64,000 nt of DNA from Cristatella mucedo (taxonomy: Eukaryota; Bryozoa; Phylactolaemata; Cristatellidae). The stretch is taken from the NCBI GenBank assembly GCA_009760855.2, contig WPIO01000009.1:5333501-5397500 (forward strand), in the 5' to 3' direction. This document shows positions 56,501 through 64,000 of the stretch, piece after piece. A program made the translations under genes and the position numbers. Numbering within the stretch: the stretch's first letter is position 1; every line of letters begins with the position of its first letter. The notes below the pieces were generated by a model that was given only the letters and a program-made list of their open reading frames with translations, did not search any database and had not been told where the DNA came from.

Positions 56501-57741
56501 CTAAATAATTCCTCGAACTTGTGCTTACATGGAGGTATTGCTCTTTTCACCAACGACGGAGCAAAACGGAATCTCATCGGTGCAAAGATACTTAGCGTGC
56601 ATTAATAGTATGCTTTAATCACAATATTCTACTCTTAAAGCTGATTTCCTTAATTAATCGATACTCGATAGTATCCGAGAGTAGCGTGCACGCAAGAACC
56701 GCTCTAGGCCTCACGTGACTAGACGCCAACGCCAAGGCTAGCTACCTCTCGGCCCGGGTCACAAGCTAGCACCCACCTCAGCTCACGAGTTTCCATGTCG
56801 GCCACTGACTCTAGACCGGTTATTTTCTGTTCTGCAGTCTTAGTTGCTAAGCAGGCTGTTGAACAATTTCTTCAGTGAATCCTTAGCTCTTTTGGTCGCT
56901 TCGATGTCTGCTGCGATAAATAGAGCAAAGCTGCGTGCCCACGTCGTGGTACCCTCCTCTAGGGCCAAACCAATGTTCTCAGTACAGGTATAGAAGAGTT
57001 TGCACCCCGAAATCATATTTATAAATAAAAACGCAAGAAGGACCGATTGTAGTGGCTGTAGTTATGTACAGCTGATTTCAATTTGAGTGTCAATTTAGAT
57101 CAGCTGTCAGGCATCCGGCTGCAGCGCCCCCTGGTGACTCACTCTAACTGTCGGTTGCTGTACGGTAAAGCTATCTCTGATCGTGACTGCTTAAGGATCT
57201 ATCGCAAAAACAGGCAGCACTCGCACGTATATGAGCAGCACTAAATATAGTCAGTTTATTTCCTATCTGGTCTGGTTGGGTACCATTTGGACTCACAGGA
57301 CATAGCCACACTCGATCCGCTAAGATATTTAAAAAGCCCACGTTAAAAGACCAACTGGTGTTCTACTCAACCATTTCGTGGCCCCTGACGTTTTTTACGA
57401 GAGAACTGACCTACATTAGTAGTTCATTACTTCTGCTAAATTTTCCATAGCTCATTCATATTCGTCTCGCATATATAACAACTAGGTAGGTCAGGGACTT
57501 CTCATAAGTTATGCAAGCTGATCCTATGATTTCTAAGAGCGTTATCGTCAACTGCAGTTATTTTTACCCTCGTACTCACGTAATAAAATGCCGTTAAATG
57601 CCATGTGGATAAAAGCTCTTGAAAGGCTACAAATGTATTTTATCAATTCAAGTGGTAACGCAAAATTAGACTGTGACTGTTACAAAACTAAACTGTGTGA
57701 CTATTATGATCGCGTTGAAGTGTGAACTTTGCTGAAAAATT
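56501..57741. other. No recognisable gene or repeat
   Basis: About 1.2 kb without motifs I can name. Could be intron or intergenic DNA adjoining the coding relic at 57742-58200. Confidence 0.45.
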
Positions 57742-58200
57742 CTAAAATATTGATCCAGGCTTCCCGGGATCATTGATACCGTCGCTTGTTGACACAGCTA
57801 ACCCTTTCAATACGGAGCCTGCGCATAACGAGAGCATCTGCTGGATCGCTGCGACTTTGTTAAAGACATTAGTCGTGTCTCGAAGGGCAGCCAACATCTG
57901 AGCTTGAGCGAGCGCCGGCCAATCAAGCGGAGGATCGGCGTCTTGTATACTTTTCCCGTCCAGTGGTTTGGTTTCAGGTATCTGTAAAATGGTTTCATTC
58001 GAAATCTCTTGGTGTACCGTAGCCACTTCTAGCGTCAGATTTAAAAACAAATTCCTAGAGGCCTCGAGGCTATACGAAGAGCGTTAAGCTGAGACGCTAC
58101 ACGATGCCTTCACAATGTCAGGCGGCAACTTCTCGTCGACGCCGAACGTGAAGTCGTTGTCGCTGCTTCCGGAGCAAAGAGCGCTGCATGCAGAAAACAT
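57742..58200 (-). pseudogene. Unrecognised coding relic, one in-frame stop
   Basis: One minus-strand frame reads SGSSDNDFTFGVDEKLPPDI-VKASCSVSA, a stop (58084-58086), then in the same frame RSSYSLEASRNLFLNLTLEV, EISNETILQIPETKPLDGKS, IQDADPPLDWPALAQAQMLA, ALRDTTNVFNKVAAIQQMLS and LCAGSVLKGLAVSTSDGIND up to a stop at 57742. Residue use (mixed Leu/Ala/Asp/Glu, amphipathic helical spacing, few compositional runs) looks like real protein, unlike neighbouring frames. No ATG opens the second part. I do not recognise the family; a gag-like or structural segment of a mobile element, or a host exon, are both possible. Confidence 0.5.
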
Positions 58201-58264
58201 TCACTAAATTGCGCCAGCAATCGATTGCTGCGCGCGAGCACGCCACTGCAATGCCCATTAATTG

Positions 58265-58333
58265 ATCCACAAGCATATATATGTATGTATTTATATGTAT
58301 ATGTATATGTATATATGTGTGTATGTATATATG

Positions 58334-58391
<58 letters not shown>
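58265..58391 (+). repeat. (TATG)n / (TA)n microsatellite
   Basis: Irregular atgtat words (58276-58325), cacacacaca (58334-58345) and a (TA)n run of about 23 units to 58390. Long Tyr-Ile frames across it are artefacts. Confidence 0.95.
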
Positions 58392-58392
<1 letters not shown>

Positions 58393-58432
58393 GTTTATTC
58401 AGCTTCCATTAAATCCAGAGCTCGCGGCTGCA

Positions 58433-58468
58433 TGTGCTCGTAGCGGCAGTATAGCCGCTGCGAGCACA
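58433..58468. repeat. Inverted repeat, 15-bp arms, one mismatch
   Basis: tgtgctcgtagcggc (58433-58447) and gccgctgcgagcaca (58454-58468) around agtata. Followed by further cgcagcggc, an extra partial arm. Confidence 0.85.
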
Positions 58469-58737
58469 CGCAGCGGCTCCTGCTCCTATCGAGGCTGCAC
58501 TTTCGATGCTGGATGCGGGGAAAGGCATGACCGCCACGCTACTGCTCCGCGCGATGTGACGTCATCTGCGGAATGGCTCGGAGCATTGCCTAAACGAAGC
58601 GACGTTGGACAATCTAAATCCGACGTACGCACCCGTTCTCTGAATAACAGTCCCTCCATCCGTGCTCTTGGCGTTGCGACGGTATGGAAAGCCTTGCCTG
58701 CTGCTCGTCCGCTTTTCCCCTGAAAGCACTAGGCCTC

Positions 58738-58817
58738 GCCTACGTCACACGTCCTACATAAATAGCGGCTCTAGTCTCTGTAGTATCTCGTTGCATTCGA
58801 AGCGACGAGCCACAGTT
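58738..58817 (+). promoter_or_regulatory. Candidate core promoter and short 5' UTR
   Basis: A CRE-like ctacgtcac (58739-58747) lies about 10 bp before a TATA-like acataaatag (58756-58765), about 55 bp upstream of an ATG at 58818. A start site around 58785-58795 (gttgcattc) would give a 5' UTR of about 25-30 nt. The spacing fits a TATA promoter. This is inference from motif order only. Confidence 0.4.
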
Positions 58818-58885
58818 ATGCGTGCCTTATTCCTTTTGTTGCCATCCAGCTGCTTACTAGCAGTGCAATCTGTCGGTGCCATAGG
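58818..58885 (+). CDS. Candidate signal-peptide first exon
   Basis: ATG at 58818 (G at -3) opens MRALFLLLPSSCLLAVQSVG-AI, a short N-region with one Arg, a 14-16 residue Leu-rich core and a small-residue cleavage region, a textbook secretory signal. It is followed by a stop (58887) unless the atagg|gtagga donor at 58886 is used, leaving phase 2. Joining to the ag at 59065-59066 preserves frame into the Thr-Cys-Pro repeats of the next feature. Gene unrecognised. Confidence 0.4.
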
Positions 58886-59066
58886 GTAGGAGAGACCGAT
58901 CTCGTCCATAAAAATGCGCGCGTCTCTGGGGTGATACTACAATATATCTGTCGGCTAAGATCCGGAAAGGCAGTGTCGATCGCGTCTGCCTTTACACGTC
59001 ATTACAGCCACACTAGTTCTCGCACACACTTGCGACATCACCGCCGATTATCGAATCGATTTTGAG

Positions 59067-59451
59067 ATTCTCTTACGTCGCTTCGCTCGCTTGCACCTGT
59101 CCGACCTGTCCGACGTGTCCGGCGTGTCCGACCTGTCCGACCTGTCCGACCTGTCCGACCTGTCCGACCTGTCCGACCTGTCCGACCTGTCCGACCTGTC
59201 CGACCTGTCCGACCTGTCCGACCTGTCCGACCTGTCCGACCTGTCCGACCTGTCCGACCTGTCCAACCTGTCCGATGATCCTCCAGTGCGCTCCGGTGCA
59301 TCTCAGCCACCGAGGCGTCGTCATTCTAGGTCATCTCGCCGTCCCTTGTGCTAAATGGGAATTTGTTCGCGATCGAGCCTTCAGCCCTTATGCACCGGCC
59401 GTCTCCAGCTCGCTTCCAGCTACGGTCACTACCTGCAATGACCATGAATAA
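59067..59451 (+). CDS. Candidate second exon: Thr-Cys-Pro repeat protein
   Basis: If spliced from 58885, the frame reads FSYVASLACTCPTCPTCPAC and then about 18 more Thr-Cys-Pro triplets encoded by the 9-bp array, followed by CPMILQCAPVHLSHRGVVIL and a tail ending at a stop at 59451. The tail from about 59365 resembles an L2-like C-terminus (RDRAFSPYAPAVSSSLPATV), so the 3' part would be exapted LINE sequence or the exon ends earlier. The acceptor has a weak pyrimidine tract. Alternative view: plain minisatellite next to a LINE relic. Confidence 0.25.
59096..59274 (+). repeat. 9-bp minisatellite (cctgtccga), ~20 copies
   Basis: Nearly perfect units; variants near both ends only (acgtgtccggcgtg at 59115-59130, cctgtccaa at about 59260). 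The unit is three codons long, so every frame on both strands is open: Thr-Cys-Pro, Leu-Ser-Asp or Pro-Val-Arg type on plus, Arg-Ser-Asp, Thr-Gly-Arg or Gln-Val-Gly on minus. Confidence 0.97.
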
Positions 59452-59715
59452 TTTAATACTCAGATAAAGCCTTATCCGCTGCGGTTGATTTACCCTTCAC
59501 CCCAGAACCCATGTTTTTCGCGCTTACATGTGCATGATATAAGTCGCACTACTGATCAAAGGACCTCCTAACTTGCAGCCCGGGTGTCTTCTTGCGTGAC
59601 ACCTAGCATTTGATTAATCTTTGGTTATTGTTTCTGTTACTGTGGGTCGTAAAGGGCTTGAATATATATATGTATCACTCTGAGGACGCTACACAAAAGA
59701 CCTACTATAATCACT
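59345..59715 (+). mobile_element. Old L2-like LINE 3' fragment
   Basis: 'ttcgcgatcgagccttcagc' and 'ccttatgcaccggccgtctc' match GDRAFSSYAPKAW, 'ggtcactacctgcaatgacc' matches VTTSPD. A very decayed 3' UTR and 'actctgaggacgctacacaa' with an actataatcactactat tail close the copy. Confidence 0.65.
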
Positions 59716-60345
59716 ACTATTTTAGGAGTCGTCACGACTCACATGTTAGAAACTTGAAAAATACCTGAAAAGCAGGAATTCTTCTGTTTTGCTGAAGAGC
59801 GCAGAAAGCAGCCAAATCTAGTTACAACCAAACGGCGTGAACAGAATTCGGGGCGGTAGCTTTCTGCGATGGCGCGCGATTCGCGGTAATTACTTGGGAC
59901 GCCTTTATTTCTTTTGTTTGCTACGTTTAGCGTCTTGTTGTGCAGAAAAATTATTTGCAATCCAATCGTTGATCAAAATCAATCGCATTTTTTCTTTTGC
60001 TATTCAAAGTCAGGCAGTCATAGATAGTCCTTAGACGCGCCTTACTTGCAGCAGGATAGTTTGTGTGAAAACAGATTAATTAAAATATCTTTCATTTTTC
60101 ACAGTTAGAAATAAGACTTTTGTATTGCAGCCCTGAATTTAGCTTTAATGTCGTTGCTGGAAGGTAGGCTTCTGTAACCACGCTGGCGATGACGGACACG
60201 CATCTTACGTTTGCTTGATAGGAGACTTAACTACTTTTTACATTGAAGATTGTATGTCCTCATTAGGTCTTGAAATAAGGAGATTGTCAATAAAGACCGC
60301 TCATCTTATTTACTTCATCGGAGGACTAATCCGGTCGCCCTGTTC
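59716..60345. other. No recognisable feature
   Basis: Short frames on both strands without motifs. Confidence 0.45.
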
Positions 60346-62285
60346 ATTATAGATTTAAAAGCTGCGATATTCCCATAGCTACCTGAGCGAAGCCAGAATC
60401 GACGGCGACTATCCGACCTGTGCTGGTCAGCCAGAAAAGCGGGCAACGAGACGGCTCATTCTTTACGGCTGTCGTACGAGCGGCGGCCACTTCGTTCGAA
60501 GAAACGAGACCACCACGCCCTCCTCGCGCGCTCCACCCATACTGAAATGCAGCGCGCGCGCGAGCGTGCGTGCGTTCGCACGCGTGTGCGTGCGCTCGAG
60601 TGCGCGTGCGCGAAAGCACGCTCCCGGTCAGCCGGCGGTAGCCTCGTAGCCTGAACGCGCCCGCCGATCTTCATCTGACGGGCAGCGGGCAGGGATCTGC
60701 GCCTCCGTGTGCGCGCGCGGGCGCATATGTTTCTCAGGCGACGTCGCCGCTGCTGCCGCCTCTGCCGCCGCCGGCTACTTTCTTCCGACGACCAGCAGCT
60801 GGCGACAGCAGCTGCCGCTGCGCGTCTCGCTGCCGACGGCGCTCGCACCTCTGTCTGCCGCGCGTCTCGGGCCACTGTCCGCAATTGCCGCTTGTCCCCG
60901 CATCGTGACCGTCTTTTGCCGTTGCGGACGTTGCGTACTGCGCATGGTAGGCCACCTTCCTCCAAGCGACTTCCGCTCAGTCGACTGTGCATTTAAGGTA
61001 AGCGAGGCCGCTCTGAGTGCGTAGGAGTCCGCTGCGGCTACGCGGCAAAGTCAGATCAAGCTTGCTAGATTTCATCGTCACCGGTTCTTTGGTCGTTGAT
61101 GATGGGTCGTTCTCCCCCCCTCCCCCGCCGGCGAAGACGCGAGGATCGCTAGCTGGACATTCCACTCCGCCAATACCAATCGTAAGTCGGTTCTGCTGGG
61201 CCACACCGCGCCTACATCGCGCGCGCGAAGCAGCAGACGGATCGATGCGACGCGGCGAAAGCATGGAGTCTCGATGAGACGTCAGGTAGGCAGCCTATGA
61301 GACCTTGACCTTGCCTTCTGGCTTGTGCCTGCTGCTTCGAGGACTGCGGCGGCGGCGGGGGCGCGACCTGCTCGCGCACGCGTGCGCACCATCAAGAGGC
61401 TCGTCGCGGACAAATGCCCGATGTCAGCCTCGACCCTGACTTTCACATCAACCTTGACTTTGACGTCAATCCTGACTTTGACCGCTCAATCTCGCTGCGG
61501 TCATTCCGGATGCGCGCGCGCCAGTTGCTCGCGCTGTGAGCCTGGCCAGGCGAAAGCGGCGAAGCTGCTGCAGTCTGAGCCTCGGTCTCGATATCGATCC
61601 GCCATCGACGATGGATAAAGCGGCGCGAGCCGTTCGATCGTATCGACGTGCGTGTATATCGACGGGAGCGAGATCCGGGCGTGGCGATCGCTAGTCTATT
61701 TAATAAGCGCCCGGCTTTCGTTGGGCTTTAAGGTGATGGTTGGGGAGACAATTCGCATTTGACGGAGGATTTGGCCTTCGCCGAGAGAGAGCTGTGAGTG
61801 GCTTCGCACTGGACGCGTGCCCACGCCTCGTAGTGAGGGTGCCAGTCAGGCGGGCTGAAATCTAAATCACCTCCGTCTAAATGTCACTGCCTCTAGCAGT
61901 GATACCTTTGCGCGACGAGCAAGACAACAAGCACTGCCCCACTGCCCATCACCTAGGTATACTTCCACTACCTAGACCGTGGAAGTTGAGACCTGCGATG
62001 GCGTGCCGCTATCCTTTGAGCAGCAGCACGTCTCCTACATCAGATCGCGGTTATTGTTTTTTTGATTGAGAAATCGCGAAAACTCTACGGCAATGACACG
62101 CGCTGCTCGCGAGTCGCTCGCCCGTCTTGTCACATGTCGTCCTAGTGCGGCGCAGCTTTTCCTTAATTTATTGTACCTACTGGGGCGTAGTGCTAGGCAT
62201 TAGGCCCTTTACTCTCGCTTCTCTTAATTCATTCTGAGCAACCCTACAAAGATGTCTCTATAAACGAAATCTCGGACTTCCTCAG
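60346..62285. promoter_or_regulatory. Third CpG-rich region
   Basis: CpG-rich from about 60450 to 61700 with alternating cgcgtgcg words (60545-60620). A strong splice-donor-like aag|gtaagc occurs at 60995-61002, after a frame containing ATG at 60944 (MVGHLPPSDFRSVDCAFK). Three 18-bp units at 61433-61486 hold a perfect CRE. TATA-like ctatttaataagcgc at about 61697. Looks like promoter/first-exon DNA, but no gene can be assigned. Confidence 0.45.
61433..61486 (+). repeat. Three 18-bp units containing a CRE
   Basis: accctgactttcacatca, accttgactttgacgtca, atcctgactttgaccgct. The middle unit contains the palindromic CRE TGACGTCA (61461-61468). Confidence 0.85.
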
Positions 62286-62289
62286 CATT

Positions 62290-62389
62290 AATATTAGCTT
62301 ATTTTCCTTTGCAGCAAATGTAAAGCACATGGAAAGAGATTGAGTTCTCTGAGGACGCTTCATCAGGTGCATTTTTATTATTATTATTA
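62290..62389 (+). mobile_element. L2-like LINE 3' end only
   Basis: 'tttcctttgcagcaaatgta', aagcacatggaaagagattg, 'agttctctgaggacgcttca' and (ATT)5. About 100 bp, directly followed by the 3' tail of a minus-strand SINE-B. Confidence 0.92.
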
Positions 62390-62545
62390 TTTAACAACCT
62401 CATTTGTATAGCGGCAGAAAGGCCTTAACTGATATATCACCACCGCTAGCAGGTGGCAATAAAGGATCGCCTATTTTAGGATTCGAACCTTCAATCTCGA
62501 TCGAGATGGGCGAGCACCTGAGCTCCTGGGCTATTATGGCCTCTA
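62388..62545 (-). mobile_element. SINE family B, well preserved
   Basis: Minus strand: box A-like cccaggagctcaggtgctcg, box B ggttcgaatcc (about 62481-62491), 'taaaataggcgatcctttat', 'tgccacctgctagcggtggt', 'ggcctttctgccgctataca', 'aatgaggttgttaaataa'. Its end 'gccgctatacaaatgag' recalls the LINE/SINE-A 3' end gcgctatacaaat. Confidence 0.75.
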
Positions 62546-63000
62546 ATTAATGTAATAAAGTGTAATGTCTCTCCGTCTCAAGCTTTGCAAAGCAATAAAG
62601 ACTATTTGGGTGTTACGGAGGAGAGTTTTTATGGCACACTCAAAGCCCAAGCAGCTTTCGGTAGGCATTCGGTAGCCAACAGACTTCACCTCACGCAACA
62701 AAGGGAAAGTGGGAAGCATAGCAGAGTCGGGAGAGCAGTTGAGGTAGCGAGAAGCATGTACGTGGCAGCTCAGGGCGGCTAGAAAGAATGTGCCATAGTC
62801 GGCAGCAGGAGAAGGGATGTCGTTGCGTAAACATCGTGGAAGTGAGATTAACAGTTTAGGACGTGCAGAGCAAAAGCTTATCTCACCTACGGTCTTCAAG
62901 TGGAGGAATGAAGCAGCTAATCTATTGTCCATACAGGACCTGAGGGCACGAGGTAACTGAAACTGTTCTAGCAGTTCAGCTAGGTATGAAGGAGCCAAGC
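62545..63000 (-). mobile_element. Second non-LTR family, C-terminal part, copy 2
   Basis: Minus frame of 151 codons: APSYLAELLEQFQLPRALRS, CMDNRLAASFLHLKTVGEIS, FCSARPKLLISLPRCLRNDI, then Cys/His/Leu-rich sequence to a stop. The order 'LAPSYL..LL....RxLRSS...L.......T.GxxxFxxxAPxLWNSLPxxLR' is the usual post-RT C-terminus in non-LTR elements. Downstream sequence is shared with 37722-37945. The true family name is not certain. Confidence 0.7.
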
Positions 63001-63956
63001 CACAGCTGGTCAGCGTAAAAACTGTACTCTATATCAGTTGACGGATGCAGCAGCGAAAACTAACTAGCTTCGTAGACGCTAATTGTCGAGAGTACAGGCT
63101 GTCGGGACCCTGGACTACTAAACTTGGCCTGCTAGGTGCTCCTGTAAAAAAGCGGCTATGTAAAAATATCCCGATTTAGTTTTTCTTTTTGACTCTCTCA
63201 TTAATGGTCAAACCACATACTAGAGCAGTCGACGACCGGGCGCACGGATCACGTGACTAGTTTGCAACACGCCGTCTCCAATCAGCCGCATAACTGAACT
63301 CCACAATAGTCTTCGTTCGCAACATAGCAGAGCATTTGCACGAAAGCGGACAGCTCAGAGCTAGGACTGCTATTAAGAGACAGGTTACGGCAGAAACGGA
63401 ATGCGTACCGCGGCCGCCGTCGATGTTGCTCAACTTCGCCCTGCGCCCCGCCGCCGCCGCCGCGCTAGGACCAGAGTAAATTCGCAGAGAACGGCCATCT
63501 CAGCATCGAACGCGCAAAGCGCGATTGCCCATCCGACGACGGCGCGTCGCCGGCGAGGCTGCTTAGTTTTTTCTAGCGAAGGCAATGCAGAGTTGTACTG
63601 TGCGAAGTTAATTGAACACAAAAATTAGCGCCAAGTTCATCGGGCGTACTGTAAATTTGTCCTTTGTTCTTTTGCATGGTAACGTTCGTTAGCAAGTGTA
63701 GGCACTTGGTAGTTGCACTCTCGCAGAGGATGCGCGCCTGCCGCGCACTTGCACGTGCGCCTGCCGCGCATCTGCGTCCGCGTTACTTGGAGCCTTCACC
63801 TTCGCCATCCCTCGCAGTCTGCAGTCGCACTCGCGGCGCCGCGAATGCACGTGAACCAACGCCGGGCGCCAAATGGTCTGAGCCGAGAAATTCTGTCGAC
63901 CACGGCAGTCGACCCTAACGCCTCTCAGAGCTCGAACGCATTTCTCCAGCGGTCCT
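63001..63956. other. No gene recognised; mixed GC-rich
   Basis: Contains atcacgtgac (E-box, 63248-63257) and two CpG-rich patches (63400-63560, 63720-63860). The frames 63401-63628 and 63664-63918 (+) show no family and are compositional. Confidence 0.45.
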
Positions 63957-64000
63957 TCTCCTCCTCCTCCTCCTCCTCCTCGTCCTCCTCGTCCTCCTCG
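63957..64000 (+). repeat. (TCC)n tract at window end
   Basis: ctcctcctcctcc with interspersed cgtcctcctcg units, running off the window. Confidence 0.95.

Noticed and set aside
60707-61024. A 105-codon gene with a good splice donor at 60998
   Set aside because: The frame begins at GTG, the in-frame ATG at 60944 leaves only 18 codons before the donor, and no partner exon can be identified; kept only as a note in the CpG region.

Overview
This window reads as genomic DNA of an animal, probably an invertebrate. It holds dozens of decayed non-LTR retrotransposon copies, tRNA-like SINEs, many micro- and minisatellites and CpG-rich promoter-like islands. There is no dense run of open reading frames and no operon, Shine-Dalgarno or CRISPR structure. 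I cannot name the species from sequence alone. No intact, recognisable host protein gene is visible. The long open frames in the GC-rich parts, and those across simple repeats, are open by composition rather than by coding.

The dominant component is one non-LTR family with an L2/CR1-group type reverse transcriptase (called L2-like below). It is recognised by RT blocks (LLKKATLD, LDLSAAFNTVDH, GVPQGS, YADDTQLY), a conserved C-terminal tail (HWLPVKQRIDFKVLSLTFRS, GDRAFSSYAPKAWNSLPT), a 3' UTR and a 3' end reading roughly GCAAATGTAAAGCGCC...GAGTTCTCTGAGGGCGCT followed by (ATT)n. I count about two dozen fragments on both strands. All are 5'-truncated, frameshifted or carry stops; the longest is on the minus strand at 4429-6530. 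A second, more diverged non-LTR family appears at 37722-37945 (+) and 62545-63000 (-). Two tRNA-like SINE families accompany them. The 3' end of SINE-A imitates the L2-like 3' end, as expected if the LINE machinery mobilises it.

Layout: 0-22 kb is AT-rich to neutral with many L2-like copies, a large GA/GACA tract (9.9-10.25 kb) and a 14-bp minisatellite (19.84-20.21 kb). From 22.7 to 25.2 kb lies a CpG-rich island with GA and CT tracts. From 25 to 41 kb come dense nested L2-like copies. From 41.1 to 48.5 kb lies a very GC/CpG-rich domain with large perfect inverted repeats and (CCG)n, ending in a 1.4-kb array of an 8-bp unit (48.66-50.08 kb). From 51.7 to 55.2 kb is a second CpG-rich domain. 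From 56.5 to 64 kb are a decayed coding relic (57.74-58.2 kb), a candidate promoter and signal-peptide exon (58.74-58.89 kb) next to a 9-bp array that reads Thr-Cys-Pro in frame, another CpG-rich stretch (60.4-62 kb) and a terminal (TCC)n.

The most interesting items are the possible secreted Cys-Pro-Thr-repeat gene at 58.8-59.45 kb, the 8-bp array whose six frames all stay open and whose units differ at one CpG/TpG site in blocks, the shared LINE/SINE 3' tail, the coding relic at 57.74 kb, and several long perfect inverted repeats.
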